From positions 1 to 23,327 of the forward strand of contig JAKURJ010000011.1 of NCBI GenBank assembly GCA_022452125.1: a stretch of 23,327 nucleotides of DNA, in the 5' to 3' direction. Below are positions 6,905 to 13,709 of the stretch, piece after piece. A program made the translations under genes and the position numbers. A model generated the notes under the pieces. The model was not told the origin of the DNA. It saw nothing but the letters and a program-made list of their open reading frames with translations, and searched no databases. The stretch comes from Candidatus Poseidoniaceae archaeon (lineage in GTDB: Archaea > Thermoplasmatota > Poseidoniia > Poseidoniales > Poseidoniaceae). Positions within the stretch are counted from its first letter, which is position 1. Every line of letters starts with the position of its first letter.

Positions 6905-8083
6905 TATTCGAATGGCTAATCATTGGTGGCGGCATTCATGGAGTCCATATTGCCGCAAGGCTAATCGATGAAGCAGACGTTAAGGCTGAAAACATCAGAA
7001 TCGTAGACCCTGGCAAAAATTTGTTAGAACGGTGGAAGTCTTGCACAGAGACAACAGGAATGGGTTTTCTGCGCTCTCCTTCAGTACATAACCTCGCAAC
7101 AGAACCCATGTCTTTGATGGCACTAGCTGAAAGTTTGGATGTTCCCAAATCAGAACTATTTGCCCCGCCTTACAATAGACCGAGTCTCCAATTTTTCAAT
7201 GAACATTGTGCCCGAGTAATTTCGAGGTTTAATCTGGACACTTTGCATGTTCAAGGGCGTGCAATCAACGCTAAGATGACTTGCGATTATTCACAGATAG
7301 AACTGTGTTCAGGCGAAGAAATATTTGCAAAAAATGTCGTACTAGCAATGGGTGCAAGTGAACAACCATTCTGGCCAAAATGGGCAAATAATGGAGGAGA
7401 TAGAGTGCATCATATCTTTGACCCTAAATTCCAGGGTATGCCAACAAAACGGGAATCTATTGCTGTGGTCGGTGGCGGAATTTCCGCTGGACAGGTAGCG
7501 CTAAGATTACAGAAGCAAGGTAATGAAGTCCATCTTGTGTCTAGACATGAGATTCGTGAACATCAGTTCGATAGCGAGCCTGGTTGGTTGGGTCCAAGAT
7601 ATATGAACGGATTTAGTAAAGAAAAAGATTTCAACATTCGTCGAAAAATGATTACGCATGCTCGGCATCGTGGTTCATTACCTCCCGATGTAAACAACTC
7701 ACTTCAACAGGCCATAATTTGCGATCAAATAACAAGGCATGAGTGTGGAATTTCCAATCTAAAATTAGTGGCTGATGGTATATGCTTAGAGATGAATGAT
7801 GGCTCGACATTACAGGTTGAACGCATACTGTTAGCAACCGGATTTGCTACCAATAGGCCAGGGGGGGGAATTTGTTGACCAACTCATTGAGACAGCTTCG
7901 CTCCCTTGTTCTGAATGCGGTTATCCCATTGTTGACGAGACACTTTGTTGGCACCCAGGAATCTATGTATCTGGCCCATTGGCAGAATTGGAATTAGGAC
8001 CTTCATCTCGAAACATTTCAGGTGCAAGGCGCGCTGCAAAGCGGATAGTCAAAGTCGCAAGAAGCGATGCTTTGACTTTCTAG
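6901..8083 (+). pseudogene. FAD/NAD(P)-dependent oxidoreductase, frameshifted at a poly-G run
   Basis: The first frame reads 325 aa and stops at 7876-7878; the following +1 frame continues in register from GGEFVDQL to 8083, giving about 393 aa if one G of the run at 7861-7868 is removed. Motifs: FAD-binding GGGIHG (9-14) near the N-terminus, a second dinucleotide site VVGGGISAGQ (189-198) for NAD(P)H, the LATGF motif (311-315) just before the break, and in the second frame a C-terminal GIYVSGPLAELELG segment typical of the FAD-contacting end. The layout resembles SidA/IucD-like N-hydroxylating monooxygenases and related reductases; the substrate is unknown. It starts inside the CobW gene (ATGA overlap). 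The sequence on both sides of the break is well preserved, so a recent mutation, phase variation or a sequencing error is more likely than an old pseudogene. Confidence 0.85.
7861..7868. repeat. Homopolymer of eight G causing the frameshift
   Basis: Eight consecutive G follow CCA at 7858-7860. With seven G the reading frame would run through as N-R-P-G-G-E-F and join both halves of the oxidoreductase. Long G runs are prone to slippage in vivo and to sequencing error. Confidence 0.9.
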
Positions 8084-8093
8084 TTTTCAACAA

Positions 8094-10229
8094 TCAGAAT
8101 ATGCCTGCATTCATGACCTTGTTCCATGCTGTGATGAAATCGGCAACGAACTTGTCTTGATTGTCATCTTGAGCATAGACTTCAGCGATTGCACGAAGTT
8201 GTGAATTGCTTCCGAATACTAGGTCATATCTTGTCGCTCTACGGACCTTTTCTCCAGAAGAGCGGTCGTGAGCTTCGTAAGAGTTGCTTCCGGTTGGTGT
8301 CCACTTTACGCCCATGTCGAGCAAGGTCTCAAACCACTCGTTTGATAGGCTGGAACCATCACTGAATAGTCCTCTATCATCAGATGAAACACCTAGAGCT
8401 CTCATTCCACCGACTAGAACAGTCATTTCTGGAGCGGTTAAGCCAAGAAGTTGGGCCTTGTCCAACATCATTTCTTCAGGGCTAACAGCGAAGTTTGTCT
8501 TCAGATAATTTCTGAAACCGCACGAAACTGGTTCTAGTACAGAGAATGAATCAACATCGGTTTGTTCTGCAGTAGCATCTCCACGACCAGGGCTGAATGG
8601 TACTTCAGCACCACAAGCCATCTCAATTCCTACATTTCCTGCTAGTACAATTGTGTCTGCAATGCTTGCACCGTTTGCCTCAGCGATTCCGGTTAGTACA
8701 CCAAGAACCTTGGAGAGCTGGTCAGGCTTGTTTGCTTCCCAATCCTTCTGAGGTGCTAGTCTAATGCGAGCACCGTTTGAGCCGCCACGGAAATCGGAAC
8801 CACGGAAAGTGGATGCACTTGCCCATGCAGTCTCAACCATCTCTGGGATTGAAAGACCGCTTCCCTTGATTGCTTCCTTTACCGCATTTACGTTGTAAGA
8901 TGTGCTTCCTGTTGGTACAGGGTCTTGCCATATGTAATCCGCTTCTGGGACGTCTGGGCCTAGGTAGCGTGACTTTGGCCCCATGTCTCTGTGTAGGAGT
9001 TTGAACCATGCCTTCGAGAATGCATCAGCAAAGTCATCAGGATTCTCATGGAAGTGTTTTGAGATCTTCCTGTATTCAGGGTCTCTAATCATTGCCATAT
9101 CTGCAGTAGTCATCATTGTTGGTACCTTGATTGACGGGTCCTCTGGATCTGGGGCCATGTCTTCTTCAGCTTGGTTTGAAGGTGTCCACTGATGTGCGCC
9201 AGCAGGGCTCTTCTCTAGTGTCCATGTTTCATCGTACTTGAATAGCATGTCGAAGTAACCGTTGTCCCATTTGATTGGATTAGCGGTCCAAGCGCCCTCA
9301 ATTCCGCTGGTGATTGTGTCTCTACCTACGCCGGATTTGTAATCGCTAGTCCAGCCAAATCCTTGCTCTTCGATGCTGCCACCTTCTGGTTCTGGTCCTT
9401 TGTGATCTTCAGGTCCTGCACCGTGTGCTTTTCCGAATGTGTGACCGCCAGCAGTTAGGGCAACGGTTTCCTTGTCATTCATTGCCATACGGCTGAATGT
9501 TTCACGGATGTCTTGAGCGCTAAGTAGTGGGTCTGGATTTGCATTAGGTCCTTGTGGATTTACGTAAATCAATCCCATTTGAACCGCTGCGAGTGGATTT
9601 TCAAGGTCTTGACGAGTCTCTCCATACCTGTCGTCACCTAGCCATTCATCTTCGCTTCCCCAGTATATGTCATCTTCAGGGTGCCAAATGTCCGGCCTTC
9701 CTCCTCCGAAACCAAGAACTGGTCCGCCCATGGATTCAATAGCAATCTGTCCTGTTAGGATTAGCAGGTCTGCCCAACTGATTCCGTTACCGTACTTCTT
9801 CTTAATCGGCCACAACAAGCGTCGGGCTTTGTCCAGGTTTCCATTATCTGGCCAACTGTTTAGAGGAGCAAATCGTTGAGCGCCGGTTCCACCGCCTCCA
9901 CGACCGTCTCCGGTTCTGTAAGTTCCAGCAGCGTGCCATGTCATTCTGATAAAGAATGGGCCATAGTGACCGTAGTCTGCAGGCCACCAGTCTTGGCTGT
10001 CGGTCATCAAAGCGTGTAGGTCAGCCTTGAGTTCTGCATAGTCAATTGAGTTGAACGCATCCTTGTAGACGAAGTTAGTGCCCATTGGGTTTGATTTGAC
10101 ATCGTGTTGATGAAGTATGTTCAGGTTTAGCTGGTTAGGCCACCAGTCCATATTCTTCATTCCACTGTTGCTTGTGCTTATTGCCCCGTGCATTACTGGA
10201 CACTTGCCGTCACTGCTCATTCCGCGCAT
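8094..10229 (-). CDS. katG: Catalase-peroxidase
   Basis: 711 aa, near the usual 720-740. A bifunctional haem enzyme that decomposes H2O2 (catalase) and oxidises small donors (peroxidase). The distal triad is R95, W98, H99 (FIRMTWHAAGTYR), the proximal haem ligand is H263 (GGHTFGKAHG), and the residues of the Met-Tyr-Trp crosslink needed for catalase activity are present as W98, Y222 (GLIYVNPQGP) and M248 (RMAMND). The second, non-haem domain is complete to the C-terminus. The true start may be the fourth codon (MSSDGKCPVMHG, ATG at 10220), which matches family N-termini better. There is no signal peptide. KatG is mainly bacterial and its scattered presence in archaea is usually attributed to transfer. 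It is divergent from the thioredoxin-like gene across a region with a palindrome, and convergent with the frameshifted flavoprotein 10 nt away. Confidence 0.97.
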   Translation of the reverse strand: MRGMSSDGKCPVMHGAISTSNSGMKNMDWWPNQLNLNILHQHDVKSNPMGTNFVYKDAFNSIDYAELKADLHALMTDSQDWWPADYGHYGPFFIRMTWHAAGTYRTGDGRGGGGTGAQRFAPLNSWPDNGNLDKARRLLWPIKKKYGNGISWADLLILTGQIAIESMGGPVLGFGGGRPDIWHPEDDIYWGSEDEWLGDDRYGETRQDLENPLAAVQMGLIYVNPQGPNANPDPLLSAQDIRETFSRMAMNDKETVALTAGGHTFGKAHGAGPEDHKGPEPEGGSIEEQGFGWTSDYKSGVGRDTITSGIEGAWTANPIKWDNGYFDMLFKYDETWTLEKSPAGAHQWTPSNQAEEDMAPDPEDPSIKVPTMMTTADMAMIRDPEYRKISKHFHENPDDFADAFSKAWFKLLHRDMGPKSRYLGPDVPEADYIWQDPVPTGSTSYNVNAVKEAIKGSGLSIPEMVETAWASASTFRGSDFRGGSNGARIRLAPQKDWEANKPDQLSKVLGVLTGIAEANGASIADTIVLAGNVGIEMACGAEVPFSPGRGDATAEQTDVDSFSVLEPVSCGFRNYLKTNFAVSPEEMMLDKAQLLGLTAPEMTVLVGGMRALGVSSDDRGLFSDGSSLSNEWFETLLDMGVKWTPTGSNSYEAHDRSSGEKVRRATRYDLVFGSNSQLRAIAEVYAQDDNQDKFVADFITAWNKVMNAGIF

Positions 10230-10253
10230 ATTCTGTTGATTGTGTAGTTACAT

Positions 10254-10271
10254 ATGAACTATAGTGTTCAT
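10254..10271. promoter_or_regulatory. Palindrome between katG and the thioredoxin-like gene
   Basis: ATGAAC-TATAGT-GTTCAT has perfect 6-bp arms around a 6-nt TA-rich centre. It sits 25-42 nt upstream of the katG start (10229) and 33-50 nt upstream of the divergent start (10304), where TFB/TBP and a regulator would act. Candidate peroxide-responsive operator, or a shared TATA region; not verified. Confidence 0.4.
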
Positions 10272-10303
10272 TAGGATAACAAATCTTGTTCCGGTGAGAA
10301 ATC

Positions 10304-10633
10304 ATGTCTAAGTTGAATCGCATCAATAGTTCAAATTGGAAGGATTTTTTTAACTTAAATCTGGTATATGTTATGTTTTCAAAAAATGATTGCGAACAGT
10401 GTAAACAACTAGAATCAGAAATAAATTCTAGTGAAAATCTACATTCTTTGGAAATGTGTAAAGTCGTTTTGAGTGATCCAGGACTCGCTGAATTGAAGAT
10501 GGAACACAGGTGGATATCTAATATCGATATTCTCCCTTTCAACACTATTTTTTCAAATGGAAAGATGCTTGAATCATGGTCAGGAAGTAGTATTGAAAAA
10601 CTCAATTCAAAGTTGAAGAAACACATGGATTGA
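10304..10633 (+). CDS. Thioredoxin-like protein with CxxC
   Basis: 109 aa, thioredoxin-sized. A beta strand VYVMFSKNDCEQCKQLE places the redox pair C30-E-Q-C33 at the start of the following helix, as in thioredoxins, although CEQC replaces the usual CGPC. P78 in ILPFNTIF occupies the cis-proline position, followed by the last strands and the helix SSIEKLNSKLKK. Probable thiol-disulfide oxidoreductase or reductant; cytosolic, with no signal peptide. GGTGA (10293-10297) precedes the ATG by 6 nt as a Shine-Dalgarno. It is divergent from katG, so co-regulation with peroxide defence is plausible. The base composition is more AT-rich than its neighbours. Confidence 0.78.
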   Translation: MSKLNRINSSNWKDFFNLNLVYVMFSKNDCEQCKQLESEINSSENLHSLEMCKVVLSDPGLAELKMEHRWISNIDILPFNTIFSNGKMLESWSGSSIEKLNSKLKKHMD

Positions 10634-10670
10634 AGCGAATATCAATACAATACCTAGTGGTGGTTATGCT

Positions 10671-11489
10671 ATGCAGACAATAATCCTGTCAGCACTATTC
10701 GCAGGATTTGTCGCGATATTGGTTACCATTGCAATAGAAAGGTGGGGTGGGATTGTAGGGGGCGTTCTCGGGACTCTTCCAACTACAATAGTGCCAGCTG
10801 CTATGGGAATGTATGTAGAAGCAGGAGAGCAAGACTTGGCAACCAGCATGTCTCTGATTCCATTTTGGATGCTATTGAATGCATTATTCGTTGCTTCATG
10901 GGTTGTGTATCCACGGATGAAAGAGGGCGTGAGTCTTGGCCAGATGATTTTCGTTAGCCTAGGATTTTGGACTTTGCTGGCGGTGCTGATGACCATATCA
11001 TTGAGTGAAGCATTGAACCATCTTTCTGAAACCACCGTAGGAATTGCTGGATTTGTGTGCTTGGTCGGCCTTGGATTGTGGATGACTTGGATTCCTGTTG
11101 CTGCGCCTAAAGGAAAGAATCCGGTTACTAAAATGGTTCTCGCGATGAGAGGTTTGGCAGCAGCAACTGCTATTGGAATCGCAGTACAATTGTCCGGCAT
11201 GGGGATGCCCATTATCGCAGGCTTGGCATCGGTTTTCCCTGCTATTTTCTTGACTACGATGGTGGCATTGTGGATCTCTCAGGGCTCTGATGTTCCAACC
11301 GGTGCTGCAGGACCGATGATGCTAGGAGGCTCTTCAGTTGCAATGTATTCACTGATTGCGCCTTGGGCTTTACCTGAGTACGGAATTTATGCGGGCTCTG
11401 CGATTTGTTGGATAATCTCTGTCGTACTAACTTCACTACCAGCCTACACGTGGCTTTCCTGGCGAAAAATGGGATTGAAGAGTGACTAG
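10671..11489 (+). CDS. Integral membrane protein with internal duplication, possible transporter
   Basis: 272 aa with about eight to ten hydrophobic segments filling the chain. Residues 12-52 (GFVAILVTIAIERWGG onward) and 161-205 (GLAAATAIGIAVQLSG onward) share a pattern: G-x-A-rich helix, GG/GM, a second helix with G-L-xx-x-P and Thr pairs, then a Q/E-G end. This points to duplication of a half-unit, as in many secondary transporters. It resembles small DUF-type membrane proteins related to GlpM, but I cannot name the family with confidence. No soluble domain is present. It follows the thioredoxin-like gene by 37 nt and precedes the 95-aa gene by 23 nt, so the three may form an operon. Substrate unknown. 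Confidence 0.75.
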   Translation: MQTIILSALFAGFVAILVTIAIERWGGIVGGVLGTLPTTIVPAAMGMYVEAGEQDLATSMSLIPFWMLLNALFVASWVVYPRMKEGVSLGQMIFVSLGFWTLLAVLMTISLSEALNHLSETTVGIAGFVCLVGLGLWMTWIPVAAPKGKNPVTKMVLAMRGLAAATAIGIAVQLSGMGMPIIAGLASVFPAIFLTTMVALWISQGSDVPTGAAGPMMLGGSSVAMYSLIAPWALPEYGIYAGSAICWIISVVLTSLPAYTWLSWRKMGLKSD

Positions 11490-11512
11490 TTGACTTTACA
11501 CATTTGCAAAGA

Positions 11513-11800
11513 ATGGATGAAACTCAACTAGGCGCTATAGCCAACAGCGAGGCATATTTTGGCCTTGCTGACACTACAGATGTCGGTGAGAGAACTGAAT
11601 TGCTAGAGCAAGAGTTAGCCATGCGAGATTACGACGAAACTCCAGTTGTTGCACCAGCAGCAGTCAGCACTCATCCTGATGCAAGCATCGTGGGTGGGAT
11701 TAGCCCTGAAGACGGTCATGAATACTTGGAGCATCCTGCAGGAAGTGGCGAGTGGTATTACAGAAACCAAGAGACTGGAGAATGGTTAAGGTGGCAATGA
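11513..11800 (+). CDS. Small acidic protein with Trp/Tyr-rich C-terminal motif
   Basis: 95 aa from the ATG at 11513 (an upstream TTG at 11504 is less likely). The first 65 residues are acidic and probably partly disordered, with an Ala/Pro/Val stretch. The last 28 residues (GHEYLEHPAGSGEWYYRN and on to the end) hold four aromatic positions in the pattern GxW-YY-xx-Q-x-TG-xW-xxW, suggestive of a small WW-like or OCRE-like beta module. A related ending occurs on the 362-aa protein encoded at 17642-18730. Its TGA (11798-11800) directly abuts the stop of the convergent 39-aa gene. Function unknown; protein-protein interaction is a guess. Confidence 0.65.
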   Translation: MDETQLGAIANSEAYFGLADTTDVGERTELLEQELAMRDYDETPVVAPAAVSTHPDASIVGGISPEDGHEYLEHPAGSGEWYYRNQETGEWLRWQ

Positions 11801-11920
11801 TCACATTCCCAAAAAGAAAACCATAACCATCACGCTGACCACTACAATCAGTATGACTTGAGTTAACAGAGAAGGGCCTTCTTTGTCGCTTTGAGCAAGG
11901 TCGTTCCATTGCTCATCCAT
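11801..11920 (-). CDS. 39-aa single-span membrane protein
   Basis: A short ORF from ATG 11918-11920 to TGA 11801-11803. The N-terminal half is polar (MDEQWNDLAQSDKEG), followed by one hydrophobic helix (about 18-38, LLTQVILIVVVSVMVMVFFL). Its ATG overlaps the stop of the upstream DUF59-like frame as TAATG, the same coupling seen between xseA and xseB, which argues that it is translated. Its function is unknown; it could be a membrane anchor or a small regulator. Confidence 0.5.
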   Translation of the reverse strand: MDEQWNDLAQSDKEGPSLLTQVILIVVVSVMVMVFFLGM

Positions 11921-12195
11921 TATTGCATACCCCGATTAAGAGTTCTAGTCCAGCGATCACTTGCAGGAACTCCAACCACATTCAAGGTCGCAAAGGTCAC
12001 CCCTTTTGTGTCTAGTAACTTGACTCTAAAATTGTCCAGGTCGAGCAGGCAACATGGGCAGTGTGGTCTACTAGGCTGGACGGTGATTGTGACTTCACCG
12101 TCTTCTGCTACGTCGATGTTTTGAACAATATCTCTCTTTGCCCATGGAAACTCATCATGGGGGTCACCCCATTCAGCTGCTAGGCGTGCAAACCT
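11920..12195 (-). CDS. DUF59/MIP18-like ORF without a usable start codon (probable frameshift)
   Basis: A 91-codon open frame ending at TAA 11920-11922. Its upstream limit is an in-frame TGA at 12196-12198, and no ATG, GTG or TTG lies in its N-terminal part. An ATG at 12197-12199 is one base out of register: removal of one base right after it would yield M-R-F-A-R-L-A-A-E-W. The protein reads as a single domain: DPHDEF (11-16), strands DVAEDGEVTITVQPS (28-42), HCPCC (45-49), and a C-terminal ASDRWTRTL. This resembles the MIP18/DUF59 (Fe-S assembly, PaaD-like) fold, with CPCC at the position of the usual GCP; the match is distant. It sits downstream of xseB, 26 nt from its stop, and is TAATG-coupled to the 39-aa gene. 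An indel, genuine or from sequencing, at the 5' end is the simplest explanation. Confidence 0.5.
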   Translation of the reverse strand, partial: RFARLAAEWGDPHDEFPWAKRDIVQNIDVAEDGEVTITVQPSRPHCPCCLLDLDNFRVKLLDTKGVTFATLNVVGVPASDRWTRTLNRGMQ

Positions 12196-12221
12196 TCATT
12201 TAAGCGCTGCATGTTTTCGAC

Positions 12222-12407
12222 TCACTCAACATCCTCCAGGCGCAATTTTTCGACCTTTCCTTCAGCTTCAGCAAGCTCTTCTTGACAGGATTTTAGGAGT
12301 TTGGAGCCTTCCTCAAACAGTTTCAATGTCTCGTCCAAGTCAGTACCTCCTGCTTCAAGTGCAGCCACAATTTGTTCCAATCTTTTCATTGCTTCAGCAT
12401 AACTCAT
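12222..12407 (-). CDS. xseB: Exodeoxyribonuclease VII small subunit
   Basis: 61 aa, the usual small size. Two helices with the family pattern: SYAEAMKRLEQIVAALE, GGTDLDETLKLFEEG, then a charged coiled coil to the end. XseB binds several copies per XseA and is required for exonuclease VII activity on single-stranded DNA. The ATG (12405-12407) overlaps the xseA stop (TAATG), so it is translationally coupled. Preceded by AGGTGAAA within the end of xseA. Confidence 0.93.
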   Translation of the reverse strand: MSYAEAMKRLEQIVAALEAGGTDLDETLKLFEEGSKLLKSCQEELAEAEGKVEKLRLEDVE

Positions 12408-13588
12408 TATTTCACCTCAGTTTGTACTTGGCCGTCCTTCAATACCACTGTGAGGGGGTCACCCTGTTTCAACCCGGCGATACTCGTCACAGGTGCTCCT
12501 TTTTCATCCATGGCCATAGAATAACCCCTCTCTAGTACTCTGGTTGGGTTTGTTGATTTTAGGATTGATTCGAACCCAGTGTGCCGGTTTTTCTGTACCA
12601 TGAAGAATCTTTCAATCGATGAAACCATCCTATTCGACAATTGGGATTGTCGTAATTTTGCGTTAGAAATTCCACGCATTGGAGCAGCGCTGAGTCTGAA
12701 AATCAAGTTTGAGATTTTCTCATTTTGTCTAACGAATAACTTGTCAAGAGCAAAATCCAGACGGTCTTGAGCTTGCGCAATCATTGCAACCAACTCGTCT
12801 TTGATTGGTACAATTCTCTCAATTGCGTTGGATGGAGTTGAAGCACGTATGTCTGCTATCATATCGCTGACCATGTAATCCGATTCATGACCAACTGCAC
12901 TGACTACAGGCACTGAACTGTCAATTATTGCTTGACAAACCGATTCGAGATTGAACGACCACAAATCTTCGGGAGAACCGCCTCCTCTACCGACAATAAT
13001 CAAATCAGCACTTTTCTCAGCATGTTTGATAGCGCGTACGATTTGTCCAGGGGCCTCATTACCTTGAACCAAAACAGGAATCACAGTGTAGGAAAAATTG
13101 GGCCAACGGTCAGAAATTAATCGCTCCATATCGGCTAGTGCAGCACTTCCTGCACCTGTAATGATGTGCAACTTTTTCGGTATCATAGGTGCTGGCTTTC
13201 GAGGTCTATCCATGGTACCGTCTAGGCGCCATTTTTCAATCAATTCTTGACGAGCCTTTTCCAGCTCTCCGATGCTCTTTACAGGTTGAACCCTAGATGC
13301 TTTGAATTGCATTCGACCTGTTTTCACATAGACATCGATTCCACCTAATGCAATCAATTTCATACCTTCTTTGACGTTTTGAGAAATGAAAGAATCATTC
13401 CCTCCGAATAATACGCAATCTATCGAACCCTTGCTATCTGTGAGCGTGAAGTATGTATGTCCTGAGCGAGCAAGAGTGAACTTCGTCAACTCGCCAATGA
13501 TTGCAGCATTGCTTAGGTAAGGCTCGTTAACAAGAGCACTTCGAGCTAGAGCCACAAATTGCCCCACCTCAACAGCCTCGCCCGCCAT
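12407..13588 (-). CDS. xseA: Exodeoxyribonuclease VII large subunit
   Basis: 393 aa, slightly shorter than the bacterial 400-450. It degrades single-stranded DNA from both ends in repair and mismatch-linked processing. An N-terminal OB-fold (about 25-100, with HTYFTLTDSKGSIDCVLF) is followed by the catalytic core with IIVGRGGGSPEDLW (197-210), SAVGHESD (230-237) and DIRASTPSNA (246-255), all typical. The helical C-terminal region that binds XseB is shortened. Exonuclease VII is chiefly bacterial, and among archaea I know it from halophiles and marine groups, so transfer from bacteria is plausible. It is divergent from pus10 across 121 nt and is first in a four-gene (-) unit. Confidence 0.95.
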   Translation of the reverse strand: MAGEAVEVGQFVALARSALVNEPYLSNAAIIGELTKFTLARSGHTYFTLTDSKGSIDCVLFGGNDSFISQNVKEGMKLIALGGIDVYVKTGRMQFKASRVQPVKSIGELEKARQELIEKWRLDGTMDRPRKPAPMIPKKLHIITGAGSAALADMERLISDRWPNFSYTVIPVLVQGNEAPGQIVRAIKHAEKSADLIIVGRGGGSPEDLWSFNLESVCQAIIDSSVPVVSAVGHESDYMVSDMIADIRASTPSNAIERIVPIKDELVAMIAQAQDRLDFALDKLFVRQNEKISNLIFRLSAAPMRGISNAKLRQSQLSNRMVSSIERFFMVQKNRHTGFESILKSTNPTRVLERGYSMAMDEKGAPVTSIAGLKQGDPLTVVLKDGQVQTEVK

Positions 13589-13709
13589 GGCTTAGATTGG
13601 ATGTCCGTGGTTCTTGAATAATCCCATTTGCAAGGAAGGAGTTTTGAGGGGGCGGCATTTCGCCAAACTGTTCCAGCACGGGGTTGGCCCCTCTAGGAAT
13701 GGTGATGTT

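Noticed and set aside
10210..10626. 138-codon open frame on the minus strand
   Set aside because: Antisense to the thioredoxin-like gene and running over the katG start and promoter; not compatible with either.
10664..11212. 182-codon open frame on the minus strand
   Set aside because: Shadow of the membrane protein gene; its Thr/Pro/Ala-rich product is what the reverse of hydrophobic codons gives.
13614..13709. 32-residue N-terminal extension of Pus10
   Set aside because: It begins at a non-ATG codon and lacks Pus10 features; ATG 13710 with GGTGAT before it is a better start.
13589..13709. Possible hairpins (GGCG/CGCC, GGGG/CCCC) between xseA and pus10
   Set aside because: Arms are only 4 bp and GC-rich by composition; no riboswitch or leader structure could be argued.
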